A stretch of DNA of 64,000 nucleotides from contig NZ_UNRE01000001.1 of assembly GCF_900537085.1 (NCBI RefSeq), forward strand, positions 873,163 to 937,162. Direction: 5' to 3'. The DNA comes from Agarivorans sp. Alg241-V36 (GTDB lineage Bacteria; Pseudomonadota; Gammaproteobacteria; Enterobacterales; Celerinatantimonadaceae). Below the pieces are notes generated by a model. It was not told the DNA's origin and ran no database searches. It was given only the letters and a program-made list of their open reading frames with translations. The position numbers and the translations under genes are program-made. Positions 53,204 to 62,732 of the stretch are shown one piece after another (within the stretch, counting starts at the first letter, position 1; every line of letters begins with the position of its first letter).

Positions 53204-55326
53204 TGGAACAACAAACTTTTACCCTAACAATTGAAGAGAATGTAGCGCTGCTAAAGATTGATGTTCAAGGCGAAACCATGAACACCTTAAAAGCAGAGTT
53301 TGGCCCAGAGCTTGATGCCATTTTGGATGACCTTTCTACTCAATCACAATTGACCGGAATGGTGGTATACAGCGGCAAACCTGATTCATTTATTGCCGGC
53401 GCAGACATTGGCATGCTGGATAACTGCGAAACCGCAGCTGATGCACAAAAGCTATCGCAAGACGGGCATAAAGTATTTGCACGTTTAGCTAAGCTACCGT
53501 TTCCGGTAATTGCGGCTATTCATGGCCCTTGCTTAGGTGGTGGCTTAGAAGTGGCTTTGGCCTGTGATTATCGAGTATGTAGTAAAGATGATAAAACCAG
53601 CCTAGGTTTACCGGAAGTACAGCTTGGCCTATTGCCAGGCGGTGGCGGTACGCAACGCTTGCCTAAGTTGGTGGGTATTCAAAAAGCCCTAGAGATGATG
53701 CTTACGGGCAAACAACTACGCCCTAAGCAGGCGCTTAAAAGCGGTTTGGTTGATGAAATGGTGCCAAACAGTGTTTTGCTCGATGTTGCTAAAAAATACG
53801 CAGGTAAAGCCAAGCGTAAACCTAAAGCCAAACTTAATACAGTGTCAAAATTGCTAGAGGGCAATCCTCTAGGCCGCAACGTGCTGTTTTCTCAAGTGAC
53901 TAAACAAACCTTAAGTAAAACTCGTGGCAACTACCCGGCACCAATGGAAATTATTGCTTGTGTAAAAGCGGGGATAGAAAAAAATTCCGAAGCCGCTTAC
54001 CAAGAAGAAGCTAAACGTTTTGCTGATTTGGTGAAAAGCCCTGAATCAGCAGCACTACGAGGCTTGTTTTTTGCCTCAAACGAGTTGAAGAAAGAAAGCT
54101 TGTTTGAAGGTGTGTCGCCGCAAAAGATTAATCAAGTTGCGGTATTGGGCGGTGGTTTAATGGGGGCGGGTATTGCCTTTGTGTCTGCAACCAAAGCAAA
54201 AGCACAGGTTCGAATTAAAGATATTAGCGAGAAAGGGGTATTAGGCGGATTAAATTACGCTTATAAGTTACTGGATAAAAAGCGCAAACGCCGCTTTATT
54301 ACTCACGCACAATTGCAGCAGCAAATGAACAATATTACTGGCGGCACCGACTTTACCGGCATGCAAACCAGCCAAATTGTAATAGAAGCTGTATTTGAAG
54401 ATTTATCGCTAAAACAGCAAATGGTTACTGACATAGAAACCAACTGTAACCCACAAACAATTTTTGCCAGCAATACTTCTTCACTGCCTATTGGACAAAT
54501 TGCAGCTAAAGCTGAGCGCCCTGAACAAGTGATTGGCCTGCATTACTTTAGCCCAGTTGAAAAGATGCCTTTGGCAGAGATTATTCCTCACGAAGGGACT
54601 AACCAACAAACCATTGCTGACACGGTAGAGTTTGCCCGTAAACAAGGTAAAACTGCCATTGTGGTTAAAGATGGTGCCGGCTTCTACGTCAACCGCATTT
54701 TAGCGCCTTACATGAATGAAGCCGCTATGCTGTTGCTAGAAGGGCAAAGCATAGAGCATTTAGACAAAACCTTGTTGGACTATGGTTTTCCAGTAGGCCC
54801 AATGACCTTACTTGATGAAGTTGGCATTGATGTTGGTTCTAAAATTGCCCCAATTTTGGAAGCTGAGTTAGGTGAGCGTTTTAAAGCGCCTGATGCGTTT
54901 GCCAAGTTGATTGATGACAAACGTTTAGGGAAGAAAAATGGCCGTGGTTTTTACTTATACGGCAAGGGTAAAAAATCAAAAGCTAAGCAAGTGGATGAAA
55001 AAGTCTATTCAGTGTTGGGTGTTAAACCTAAGGCTGCAATGGATGCTAGCACTTTATCCAAGCGCTGTGTTTATATGATGCTTAACGAAGCAGCTCGCTG
55101 TTTAGATGAAGGAGTAATCCGCAGTGCTCGAGATGGTGATTTAGGCGCTATCTTCGGAATTGGTTTCCCGCCTTTCTTAGGTGGGCCTTTCCGCGCTATG
55201 GACAGCATCGGCATCGCTACTTTGGTAAAAGAGCTGCAAGCGATGGAGTCAAGCTACGGAGAACGCTTTAAACCCTGTGAAGCCTTAGTAACCATGGCTG
55301 ACCAAGGTGAAAGCTATTACGCTTAA
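53203..55326 (+). CDS. fadJ: FadJ, multifunctional fatty-acid oxidation subunit alpha
   Basis: Enoyl-CoA hydratase/3-hydroxyacyl-CoA dehydrogenase, 707 residues. The N-terminal crotonase domain shows 'SFIAGADIGML' and 'GPCLGGGLEVALACDYRVC' followed by 'LPEVQLGLLPGGGGTQRLPK'; the NAD-binding dehydrogenase starts near residue 307 ('VAVLGGGLMGAGIAFVSATK'), with 'HYFSPVEKMPLAEII' and two C-terminal 3HCDH domains. It pairs with FadI. A hairpin follows the stop. Confidence 0.97.
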   Translation: MEQQTFTLTIEENVALLKIDVQGETMNTLKAEFGPELDAILDDLSTQSQLTGMVVYSGKPDSFIAGADIGMLDNCETAADAQKLSQDGHKVFARLAKLPFPVIAAIHGPCLGGGLEVALACDYRVCSKDDKTSLGLPEVQLGLLPGGGGTQRLPKLVGIQKALEMMLTGKQLRPKQALKSGLVDEMVPNSVLLDVAKKYAGKAKRKPKAKLNTVSKLLEGNPLGRNVLFSQVTKQTLSKTRGNYPAPMEIIACVKAGIEKNSEAAYQEEAKRFADLVKSPESAALRGLFFASNELKKESLFEGVSPQKINQVAVLGGGLMGAGIAFVSATKAKAQVRIKDISEKGVLGGLNYAYKLLDKKRKRRFITHAQLQQQMNNITGGTDFTGMQTSQIVIEAVFEDLSLKQQMVTDIETNCNPQTIFASNTSSLPIGQIAAKAERPEQVIGLHYFSPVEKMPLAEIIPHEGTNQQTIADTVEFARKQGKTAIVVKDGAGFYVNRILAPYMNEAAMLLLEGQSIEHLDKTLLDYGFPVGPMTLLDEVGIDVGSKIAPILEAELGERFKAPDAFAKLIDDKRLGKKNGRGFYLYGKGKKSKAKQVDEKVYSVLGVKPKAAMDASTLSKRCVYMMLNEAARCLDEGVIRSARDGDLGAIFGIGFPPFLGGPFRAMDSIGIATLVKELQAMESSYGERFKPCEALVTMADQGESYYA

Positions 55327-55345
55327 GCTGTAAAGCAAGTCAAAC

Positions 55346-55376
55346 AAAGCCAAGGTGAATTATTCGCCTTGGCTTT
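55346..55376 (+). terminator. Stem-loop terminator after fadJ
   Basis: AAAGCCAAGGTGAA (55346-55359) pairs with TTCGCCTTGGCTTT (55363-55376) with one G-T pair and a very short loop. The T-tract is short. Confidence 0.7.
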
Positions 55377-55435
55377 AGTCTAAATAAGACATTTCTGTTA
55401 CTATCCCACACCTTGTCTGTATTAGAGCGAGTTGT

Positions 55436-55633
55436 ATGTTTTTCGTTTTGTTGTTTTCAGCCTGTTTTGGCCTATTTTTCTACATTGAAGCCATTAAGTT
55501 TTCTTTGCCGCGTTGGCGTTGGACCGTTGCTGGCTTGTTATTTGGCCCGCTATGTATGCCGCTACTCTGGACTCACCAGAAGCTTAACGTGAAGCGCAGC
55601 CAAGGCTTCAACGATAGCCGTATGAAAGCCTAG
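55436..55633 (+). CDS. Small membrane protein, unrecognised
   Basis: A 65-residue predicted membrane protein: a hydrophobic N-terminal helix ('FFVLLFSACFGLFFYIEAI'), a Trp/Arg loop 'LPRWRWTVAG' and a second hydrophobic stretch ('LLFGPLCMPLLWT') with a basic tail. Upstream is a weak GAGCGAG site. I do not recognise a family. It stands alone between the fadJ terminator and the convergent peptidase gene; short but with coherent membrane-protein character. Confidence 0.6.
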   Translation: MFFVLLFSACFGLFFYIEAIKFSLPRWRWTVAGLLFGPLCMPLLWTHQKLNVKRSQGFNDSRMKA

Positions 55634-55670
55634 CTGCTTAATAAAATAAGTACCGAAACACCAATTCTTA

Positions 55671-58457
55671 CTAGTTGTAGCAATAAATCGCTGAATCACT
55701 CTGAAATTCACTACGGCTGTTAATTATCCGCACTGTTTCTAAATGATGGGTATTTAAAGGTTCAGGCTGTTGTTCGCTTGCTCCATGATTGTAAACAATC
55801 ACCCGGTCTCGCTGCTTACTTTTTAAGCTCATCATAAATCGAACCAAGTCAACGCGTTCAAGCTTTTCAATACATTCTGCGGCACGCTGGCGTTGCCTAA
55901 AGGTGAGATCTTTGTTGCCTATGCTTACCCAAAAACGCTGGGCGCGGGTGCGCATATTACTTTCTCGTTCGAGTATTTGCGCAATAAGCCCTTGCTTGCT
56001 TTGTTGCCATTGCGCATCACTTAGTTCAAACATCAATACTGGGAACTCATCTAAAAAGTCATTAATAGCATTAAGCAATGTTTGTGGTTGCCCATGGGGA
56101 GATTGCACATAGAAAATAATGCCGGGGTGGCGGTTAAGCGGCAGATTACCAGTACCTACGATGTAACCCAGTTGCTGCTTGGTGCGTAGTTCATTGAAAA
56201 AGGTTGAGGTCATTATGTGGTTGCTTAAGGTAAACAAGGCAATGCTCTCTGGGGTTAAGTCTCGGCTTTGGTAATAAATCATCAGTGCCGAATCATTTTG
56301 TTGGCTCTCCACTTCGTAGAGCAAGCTTCCTTGATCTTTAATGCTAATTAGCTTTCTAGGTGTTTCCTTCGATGGGCTGGTATCGGGTGATATTTCTTGT
56401 TGAATAAACTCACCCAGTTTAGCAATTTTTGGCTCCGACCAATTGCCATAGGCCAGCATCTCAATGTGAATGTTCTGGTAAAGCTTGGCCACAAAATCGG
56501 GCAGCTCTTCTAGCTGAACGTCTTCCAAGGCCTCAAGTAAGGCGCTAGGCGGTGGATTATTGGGTTGCAGTAAAGATGTGAGTTCGCTAAACAATTGCGA
56601 AATCGGTTTTACTTGCATCTGGTTTTGCCAATGCTTAGCCAGCTGCTGTTTGATTATGCCAAAGCGCTTACGCTCAAAATGACCAAATAAACGGTTATTC
56701 ATAATCATTTTAAGCAGTAATATTTGCTTATCACTAAAACCAGATAAATGCAGAGTGTAGCCGCCTTGATGGGCATACAGCTGATAAGACATACCGGCGA
56801 TTTCGGCTTGGTAAGTCATTTCACTTAAGTGGTCTAACATTAGCTCCACCATTAGGCGGGTGCAGACGATATTTCTCACCGAGGCGACTGCATGCTTTGA
56901 ATCTACAGACACATACAAATGCCCTTTGGGCACTCTAAACTCCGGCTCATTGCTAAACCACAAACGAAAACCAGGTTTGTCGAGCATTAGCCGAGGTTCG
57001 GCTTCTTGTTCTTGAGCTTCAACCAAAGGCGAAGGGTTAAACGACAAAAATGGGTTGCTGGCGGGTAACTTCAAGCTTTCTAATTCGTTCGGCGACTGCC
57101 AACGTTTAATGCGCTCCAGCTCTATTTTTTTTACCGAGTAGGGCGTGTGGTACCACTTAGCAACTTTATCTCCTTTAACATTGGGGGAGACTATAGTAAT
57201 CCTCATTCGCTCTGGAACAATTTGTTTTAGGCATTGCGATATCAGCGCTTGATCGTAGTTCTCCATGGCGTAATCGCCATAAATAGCATCTTCGGGCGGA
57301 TAGTGTTGCAAGTTAATGGCTAGGTGGGAGACCAAGTCGATTGCGCGTGATTTCTCTTGATAGAGAAAAGCGCGTTCAAATACTTGTTGTTTTTCACTGT
57401 AGCGCCACGCTTGTAAGCCATGTTGGCGAATCATCTCCAAGTAACTAAAGCTGGCATCAATGATTGAGTCTATGCAGTTCAAGCCTTCATCGGTTAAGGA
57501 GTAGCTGATGCAAAAGTCTTTAAAGTTACTGCCGCTAACTCCACCGCCTGCTGCCATAGAGTTAATTAAACCTGCGTGGCGTAATAAAGCCACTAAGCTG
57601 CCTGGCCCTTCATAACCCAAAATATGAGCAATATAAGTTAACGGCTTTTGCTTATACAGTGAATCCATGTCACCAAAGCCAAATGACAAGGTAAGTTTTT
57701 TAAGATCTTTAACTGGCTGAATATGCGTTTCTAAGGCCAAATGCTCTGGCAAGTAAAAGGGCGCTATTTGGGCTTTTTCAACCGCTACCTGTGGCACAGC
57801 GGCAAACAGCTGACGCACCTGAGCTTCATTTTGGTCAAGCTCATTAGGGCTAAGCACGGCGAGTGACATTAAGTCAGCGGAGTAGTGCTGTTGATAAAAA
57901 GCAATCAGGTCGTCACGAATTAAACTGTCGCCGTCACTAAGGGTGTCTAAGCTACCCACTGAAAACTGACTAAATGGGTGTTCGGGGTTTACCGTTTCTT
58001 TATGCACCTGATAGATGCGGCGAACATCGTCTTTAATTTTGAGTTGGTACTCTGAGTTTACCGCTTGGCGCTCGCGCTCTACTAATTCGGGATTAAAACA
58101 TGGGCAAATGAAAAACTGGCTGAAACGATCTAGGGCTTCATCAAACCATTCGTTATCAATATCAAAATAGTAATTTGTGTGCTCGGTACCAGTCCACGCG
58201 TTGTTACTACCGCCGTGGCGATTAATAAAACTTTGGTACTCACCTGCTTTGGGATAGGAGTCGGTACCCAAAAAAAGCATATGCTCTAAAAAGTGAGCCA
58301 GCCCTTCACGGTGCTTGGGATCGTCAAAATGGCCAATATTTACTGCCAGTGAAGCAGCCGACTTTTGCGCTGATTCATCTTGAACTAACAAGACCTTAAG
58401 ACCATTGTCTAATGTTATGTAACGATAATGTTTTGGATCGTTAGGGCTAGAGCGCAA
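55671..58457 (-). CDS. Insulinase-like M16 metallopeptidase (pitrilysin type)
   Basis: A 928-residue zinc peptidase of the M16A type. The inverted zinc motif HFLEH is at residues 55-59 ('REGLAHFLEHMLFLGTDSYP'), and the third ligand Glu lies in 'ERERQAVNSEYQLKIKDD'. Four M16-type domains are expected over this length, similar to E. coli protease III, but no signal peptide is present, so it is probably cytoplasmic. The start is TTG at 58457 with AAGGA 8 bases upstream; no ATG or GTG fits the family N-terminus. Confidence 0.92.
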   Translation of the reverse strand: MRSSPNDPKHYRYITLDNGLKVLLVQDESAQKSAASLAVNIGHFDDPKHREGLAHFLEHMLFLGTDSYPKAGEYQSFINRHGGSNNAWTGTEHTNYYFDIDNEWFDEALDRFSQFFICPCFNPELVERERQAVNSEYQLKIKDDVRRIYQVHKETVNPEHPFSQFSVGSLDTLSDGDSLIRDDLIAFYQQHYSADLMSLAVLSPNELDQNEAQVRQLFAAVPQVAVEKAQIAPFYLPEHLALETHIQPVKDLKKLTLSFGFGDMDSLYKQKPLTYIAHILGYEGPGSLVALLRHAGLINSMAAGGGVSGSNFKDFCISYSLTDEGLNCIDSIIDASFSYLEMIRQHGLQAWRYSEKQQVFERAFLYQEKSRAIDLVSHLAINLQHYPPEDAIYGDYAMENYDQALISQCLKQIVPERMRITIVSPNVKGDKVAKWYHTPYSVKKIELERIKRWQSPNELESLKLPASNPFLSFNPSPLVEAQEQEAEPRLMLDKPGFRLWFSNEPEFRVPKGHLYVSVDSKHAVASVRNIVCTRLMVELMLDHLSEMTYQAEIAGMSYQLYAHQGGYTLHLSGFSDKQILLLKMIMNNRLFGHFERKRFGIIKQQLAKHWQNQMQVKPISQLFSELTSLLQPNNPPPSALLEALEDVQLEELPDFVAKLYQNIHIEMLAYGNWSEPKIAKLGEFIQQEISPDTSPSKETPRKLISIKDQGSLLYEVESQQNDSALMIYYQSRDLTPESIALFTLSNHIMTSTFFNELRTKQQLGYIVGTGNLPLNRHPGIIFYVQSPHGQPQTLLNAINDFLDEFPVLMFELSDAQWQQSKQGLIAQILERESNMRTRAQRFWVSIGNKDLTFRQRQRAAECIEKLERVDLVRFMMSLKSKQRDRVIVYNHGASEQQPEPLNTHHLETVRIINSRSEFQSDSAIYCYN

Positions 58458-58615
58458 GGCAACATTCCTTGTTTATGTCGATAGTATGATTATCAGTCGC
58501 TTAACTTGGTCTTGCAAACTCTGATGGATGTTTTGTGGCATATCAATTAAATTAGCAGCCAAAATTAGTAAGCTTAAGCGTTTAACACGTCTCAATTATT
58601 AAGAAGAGCCCTTTT

Positions 58616-59080
58616 ATGCAAGTATTTATCATGCGTCATGGTGAAGCCGAAATGTTCGCAGCTAGCGATAGCGAGCGAGCACTCAATCAGTCTGGCTTAA
58701 ATGAAGTAGGTAAAATGGGGGCGTATTTAGCTGATAAATTGCCGCAATTAGACTACGTATTGGTGAGCCCATACTTGCGTGCTCAGCAAACTTGGCAAGG
58801 TTTGGCTAAATCTTTACCAGAAGCGGTAAAGGTTATTGAGCTAAATGAGCTTACTCCTTCTGGTGATGAAGTTGCGGTAGTGGCTCTAATTAACGAGCTT
58901 GCTCTAGAGCAACCACAAGGCAGCATGTTGGTGGTATCTCATTTGCCTTTAGTTGGCTTTATTGTAGAAGGTTTAGTGGCAGATGCTGGCGCCCCATTAT
59001 TTAGTACAGCCGCCGTGGCCGAGTTGCAGGTAGGGCAAGAAAACAGCTTTATCTCCCTGCAGCATCCAGTCACTTTGTAA
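58616..59080 (+). CDS. sixA: Phosphohistidine phosphatase SixA
   Basis: Histidine-phosphatase-superfamily protein, 154 residues. The RHG motif 'FIMRHGEAEMFAASDSERAL' places the catalytic His at residue 8; 'LVSPYLRAQQTWQ' and the second His in 'MLVVSHLPLVGFIVEGL' complete the site. In E. coli SixA dephosphorylates phosphohistidine on NPr of the nitrogen PTS. It lies near fadJ in the same order as in E. coli. Confidence 0.93.
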   Translation: MQVFIMRHGEAEMFAASDSERALNQSGLNEVGKMGAYLADKLPQLDYVLVSPYLRAQQTWQGLAKSLPEAVKVIELNELTPSGDEVAVVALINELALEQPQGSMLVVSHLPLVGFIVEGLVADAGAPLFSTAAVAELQVGQENSFISLQHPVTL

Positions 59081-59130
59081 CAAAGTAAGTTAATAAACTA
59101 GCTTAACGTTTAGCGGTGGTGTTTTGCTCT

Positions 59131-59170
59131 AGATCTCATAGGTTCCCAGTTTTTTGTGCTTTTGAGATCT
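59131..59170. repeat. 8-bp inverted repeat downstream of sixA
   Basis: AGATCTCA (59131-59138) and TGAGATCT (59163-59170) flank a 24-base T-rich interval. Possibly a weak terminator or operator ahead of the small gene at 59266. Confidence 0.4.
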
Positions 59171-59265
59171 TCTTCGCGTAACTGTAAATTGCTGCCGATT
59201 TGTTTAGAATTCGCCTAAATCTCCCTGTAATATTCGTTTTGTCAAAACAGCAGTGGACATAACGA

Positions 59266-59475
59266 ATGAAGATATTTTCGCGCTATTCTCCGGTAAAAAT
59301 TGCCCGTTACGTTAAAGCGTTTTTCAAAGGACGCTTGTATATTCAAGGACGAGGGGCATACGAGTTCAAAAATGGTAAATTAGAAACTTTGGCTAATCAC
59401 AAAACCACTAAGCACCGGCAAACAGTGGCAGAAGTGAATCAACATATCGACGAATTCAAGAATAAAGCCGCCTAA
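59266..59475 (+). CDS. Small basic protein, unrecognised
   Basis: A 69-residue, strongly basic soluble protein with an N-terminal 'RYSPVKIARYVKAFFKGRLY' amphipathic segment, a short strand-like 'IQGRGAYEFKNGKL' and a helical tail. I cannot name a family. It has its own upstream space of about 185 bases and a strong terminator right after it, which supports a real transcription unit. A nucleic-acid or membrane-surface contact is possible from charge alone, but this is speculation. Confidence 0.65.
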   Translation: MKIFSRYSPVKIARYVKAFFKGRLYIQGRGAYEFKNGKLETLANHKTTKHRQTVAEVNQHIDEFKNKAA

Positions 59476-59501
59476 GCTCAGGGCTTTATTTTGAAAATAG
59501 A

Positions 59502-59525
59502 AACCACTCTTCGGAGTGGTTTTTT
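59502..59525. terminator. Terminator between the small basic gene and smrB
   Basis: AACCACTC (59502-59509), UUCG tetraloop, GAGTGGTT (59514-59521), then T to 59525. Its right end reaches the smrB stop codon. Confidence 0.92.
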
Positions 59526-60048
59526 AGTTTGGAGAGCTGATTAATATCAGTAATGCGCTTGAACCGCCGTGTACTTTAGGCGCTTGGTGAAAGGCTAATA
59601 CTTCGGGGTGTTGTGCTAGCCATTGAGGCACTTTAGTTTTGAGGATCTGTTGGCCGTGGCCATGCATAATAGAAGCAACATGATAATGCTGCTGTTTGCA
59701 CTCTACAATTAAGGCTGCAATTTCCTGTTTGGCTTGCAGCTGCGTTAGGCCATGTAAATCCAGCATGATCTCAGGTGAGTAATCTCCGCGCCTTAGCTTT
59801 TTAAGCTCATAGGGGTCACATTCATCACTTTGCCAGCGCATAGGGCCTTCGTCGGGAAGTAAAGGGTGGTACTCGTCTGAGAAGAAGAATTGACTATTAT
59901 TTAGCGCCGCTCGTTGTTGTTTTTCTCTTTGTTGGCTTTTTTGCTTGATTCGAGTGGGCTCAAGACTTATTTTATCTTGCTTTATCTGGCGAACCCCTTT
60001 GAGCGCTTCTTTGAAAGCAGCGAAATCTTCGTCAGTTGGTTTTTTCAT
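59524..60048 (-). CDS. smrB: SmrB, ribosome-associated Smr-domain endonuclease
   Basis: A 174-residue protein. The C-terminal Smr domain (about 85-172) shows 'LDLHGLTQLQAKQEI' and 'IMHGHGQQILKTKVPQWL', the family's DLHG and GHG motifs, and ends 'KVHGGSSALLILI'. The N-terminal 80 residues are the charged ribosome-contacting extension. In E. coli SmrB cleaves mRNA at collided ribosomes. It is divergent from prmB, as in E. coli. Confidence 0.94.
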   Translation of the reverse strand: MKKPTDEDFAAFKEALKGVRQIKQDKISLEPTRIKQKSQQREKQQRAALNNSQFFFSDEYHPLLPDEGPMRWQSDECDPYELKKLRRGDYSPEIMLDLHGLTQLQAKQEIAALIVECKQQHYHVASIMHGHGQQILKTKVPQWLAQHPEVLAFHQAPKVHGGSSALLILISSPN

Positions 60049-60111
60049 CTTTTATAATCAGTTGTGCCTGAAGCCATATAGTGGGTGATTGTACTTAATC
60101 TGGAGGCCAAA

Positions 60112-61032
60112 TTGGAAAAGATATTTATCGAAGAAGCAATCGATGAGTTACATACTATTCAAGATATGATCCGCTGGGCGGTGAGTCGATTTAATGCTTC
60201 GGGCGTTTTCTATGGTCACGGAACCGACAATGCTTGGGATGAAGCGGTACAGTTGATACTGCCAAGCTTACATTTACCTTTGGATGTTGATCCAGAGGTA
60301 AGGCACGCGCGTTTAACTCGTCAAGAACGTAGTTTACTGGTTGAGCTAGTGGTAAAACGTGTACAAGAGCGTTTACCGGTGGCTTATCTAACCAATAAAG
60401 CATGGTTTGCCGGCTTAGAGTTTTATGTGGACGAAAGGGTGCTTGTGCCGCGTTCTCCTTTTGCCGAGCTTATTGAAACGCAATTCTCGCCGTGGTTAGT
60501 AGAAGAGCCAAAACGCATACTAGATTTGTGTACCGGTAGCGCCTGTATTGCTATTGGCTGTGCCTATGCATTCCCAGAAGCGGAAGTTGATGCGGTTGAT
60601 ATATCAGAAGATGCATTAGCCGTGGCAGAGATTAATATTCAAGGCCATGGTTTAGAGCAGCAAGTAACGCCTATTTTGTCTGACGGATTAACTGAGTTAA
60701 CCGGACAGACCTACGATTTAATCGTAAGCAATCCCCCTTATGTTGATGCTGAAGACATGAGTAACTTGCCTGATGAATTTATGCATGAGCCAGAACTAGG
60801 CCTTGCCTCGGGCTTTGATGGTCTTGAGTTAACGAAGAAAATTTTGGCTGATGCTGCCGAGCACTTAAACCCAAATGGTTTGCTAATTGTAGAAATTGGC
60901 AATAGCCAGGTGCATATGCAGCAACAGTTTCCCGATGTCCCGTTTACTTGGATAGAGTTTACTAACGGTGGACACGGAGTATTTATTATTAGCCGTGAGC
61001 AATTACTTGCTTGCAGCTCGCAATTTGAATAG
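60112..61032 (+). CDS. prmB: PrmB, ribosomal protein uL3 glutamine methyltransferase
   Basis: SAM-dependent N5-glutamine methyltransferase, 306 residues from a TTG at 60112, which has GGAGG 5 bases upstream and aligns with the E. coli start (MDKIFVDEA versus LEKIFIEEA); the GTG at 60085 is in frame but less suitable. Motif I '[20 protein letters not shown]', the catalytic NPPY in '[20 protein letters not shown]' and '[16 protein letters not shown]' are clear. aroC follows 14 bases later. Confidence 0.95.
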   Translation: MEKIFIEEAIDELHTIQDMIRWAVSRFNASGVFYGHGTDNAWDEAVQLILPSLHLPLDVDPEVRHARLTRQERSLLVELVVKRVQERLPVAYLTNKAWFAGLEFYVDERVLVPRSPFAELIETQFSPWLVEEPKRILDLCTGSACIAIGCAYAFPEAEVDAVDISEDALAVAEINIQGHGLEQQVTPILSDGLTELTGQTYDLIVSNPPYVDAEDMSNLPDEFMHEPELGLASGFDGLELTKKILADAAEHLNPNGLLIVEIGNSQVHMQQQFPDVPFTWIEFTNGGHGVFIISREQLLACSSQFE

Positions 61033-61046
61033 TAAGGATAGAATTA

Positions 61047-62135
61047 ATGGCAGGAAACAGCATTGGCCAGCTCTTTCGCGTAACAACCTTTGGTGAAAGC
61101 CATGGTGTTGCTCTGGGTTGTATTATTGACGGGTGTCCACCTGGACTCGAAATAACTGAAGAGATGATTCAAAAAGATTTGGATCGCCGTAGACCGGGTA
61201 CTTCGCGTTATACCACTCAACGTCGTGAACCAGACCAAGTTAAAATTCTTGCGGGTGTGTTTGAAGGGAAAACTACCGGTACATCTATTGGTTTAATGAT
61301 TGAGAACACTGACCAGCGTTCTAAAGATTACTCCAACATCAAAGACATGTTCCGCCCAGGCCATGCCGACTATACCTATCATCAAAAATACGGTACGCGT
61401 GATTACCGTGGTGGTGGTCGCTCTTCCGCTCGTGAAACCGCAATGCGTGTAGCGGCGGGAGTAATTGCTAAGGAATACCTAAAACAACATCACGGTGTTG
61501 AGATACACGGTTACCTTAGTGAACTCGGTCCGGTAAAAGCTGAGAATGTTGATTTCTCGCAAATCGAACAAAACCCGTTTTTCTTCCCTGATGAAAGCAA
61601 GTTAGAAGAGCTAGACGAGTTCATGCGTGCGCTTAAAAAAGAAGGTGATTCAATTGGAGCGCGCTTAAGCATTGTTGCCAAACAGGTTCCGGTTGGATTA
61701 GGTGAGCCAGTATTTGACCGCTTAGATGCCGATATTGCCCACGCTTTAATGGGAATTAATGCGGTTAAAGCCGTCGAAATTGGTGATGGCTTTGCGGTGG
61801 TTAATCAACGCGGTAGCGAACACCGAGATGAAATGACTCCAGAAGGCTTTAGCTCTAATCATGCTGGTGGCGTATTAGGTGGTATTTCTTCTGGCCAAGA
61901 CGTTGTTGCGCATATTGCCTTAAAGCCAACTTCAAGCATTACCGTACCGGGGCAAACCATCGATAAATTTGGTAAGCCTGTAGAGGTAGTGACCAAAGGG
62001 CGTCATGACCCATGTGTTGGGATTCGAGCGGTGCCAATTGCAGAAGCAATGTTAGCCATTGTGTTAATGGATCATTGTTTGCGTCAGCGGGGCCAAAACG
62101 GTGCTGTAGCGACAGAGACACCGATTCTGCGTTAA
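61047..62135 (+). CDS. aroC: Chorismate synthase
   Basis: Final enzyme of the shikimate pathway, 362 residues, FMN-dependent. '[20 protein letters not shown]' at the N-terminus, the '[19 protein letters not shown]' block, '[20 protein letters not shown]' and '[18 protein letters not shown]' near the C-terminus are all diagnostic. AAGGA precedes the ATG. A clear terminator follows. Confidence 0.98.
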   Translation: MAGNSIGQLFRVTTFGESHGVALGCIIDGCPPGLEITEEMIQKDLDRRRPGTSRYTTQRREPDQVKILAGVFEGKTTGTSIGLMIENTDQRSKDYSNIKDMFRPGHADYTYHQKYGTRDYRGGGRSSARETAMRVAAGVIAKEYLKQHHGVEIHGYLSELGPVKAENVDFSQIEQNPFFFPDESKLEELDEFMRALKKEGDSIGARLSIVAKQVPVGLGEPVFDRLDADIAHALMGINAVKAVEIGDGFAVVNQRGSEHRDEMTPEGFSSNHAGGVLGGISSGQDVVAHIALKPTSSITVPGQTIDKFGKPVEVVTKGRHDPCVGIRAVPIAEAMLAIVLMDHCLRQRGQNGAVATETPILR

Positions 62136-62154
62136 GCTCACAGCCTTTATTATT

Positions 62155-62187
62155 AAGCCCTTAAATGCTGCATTTAGGGGCTTTTTT
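62155..62187 (+). terminator. Rho-independent terminator after aroC
   Basis: AAGCCCTTAAATG (62155-62167), loop CTG, CATTTAGGGGCTT (62171-62183) with one G-T pair, then T to 62187. It overlaps none of the epmC coding sequence. Confidence 0.92.
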
Positions 62188-62219
62188 ATAGCGCAGACAG
62201 AAGTAGAGAGTAAGTCACC

Positions 62220-62732
62220 ATGCTGGACGATGTAAAACAGCTTATTACTTTGTTTAATCAAACCTTCGCTGACTTTAATACCGAACTTGTAGCCGGAGAT
62301 GATGAGCCGATATACTTGCCTGCAAGCGACAAGCGAGCCAAACACCAAGTGGTATTTGCCCACGGGTTCTACGCCAGCGCGCTGCATGAAATTGCCCATT
62401 GGTGTATTGCCGGTGAGAAGCGCCGCCTGTTAGAAGATTATGGTTATTGGTATAAGGCTGATGGACGAAACCAACAACAGCAGTTGGATTTTGAAAAAGT
62501 AGAGTATAAGCCACAAGCAGTGGAGTGTGGCTTAGCTTATGCTGCAGGCCGGCCTTTTCAAGTGAGTGTAGATAACTTATCTGGCTTCCAGAGCGACCGC
62601 CACGCGTTTGCTGCTGCAGTTGAGGAGCAATATCAGCTATATTTGCAGCAAGGCTTCCCTGCAAGGGCTCAAAGATTCATGACGGTGTTAAATAAGGCAA
62701 ATCAAGCAATGGTAGAGGGTGCAAATGATTAA
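62220..62732 (+). CDS. epmC: EpmC, elongation factor P hydroxylase
   Basis: Hydroxylates the beta-lysylated Lys of EF-P; 170 residues, YfcM family. The match to E. coli is strong: 'GDDEPIYLPASDKRAKHQVV', 'FAHGFYASALHEIAHWCIAG' with the probable metal-binding H56-E-x2-H60, and 'DYGYWYKADGRNQQQQLDFE'. EpmA, EpmB and EF-P are not in the window. The ATP-NAD kinase-like gene overlaps its stop by 8 bases (ATGATTAA). Confidence 0.93.
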   Translation: MLDDVKQLITLFNQTFADFNTELVAGDDEPIYLPASDKRAKHQVVFAHGFYASALHEIAHWCIAGEKRRLLEDYGYWYKADGRNQQQQLDFEKVEYKPQAVECGLAYAAGRPFQVSVDNLSGFQSDRHAFAAAVEEQYQLYLQQGFPARAQRFMTVLNKANQAMVEGAND

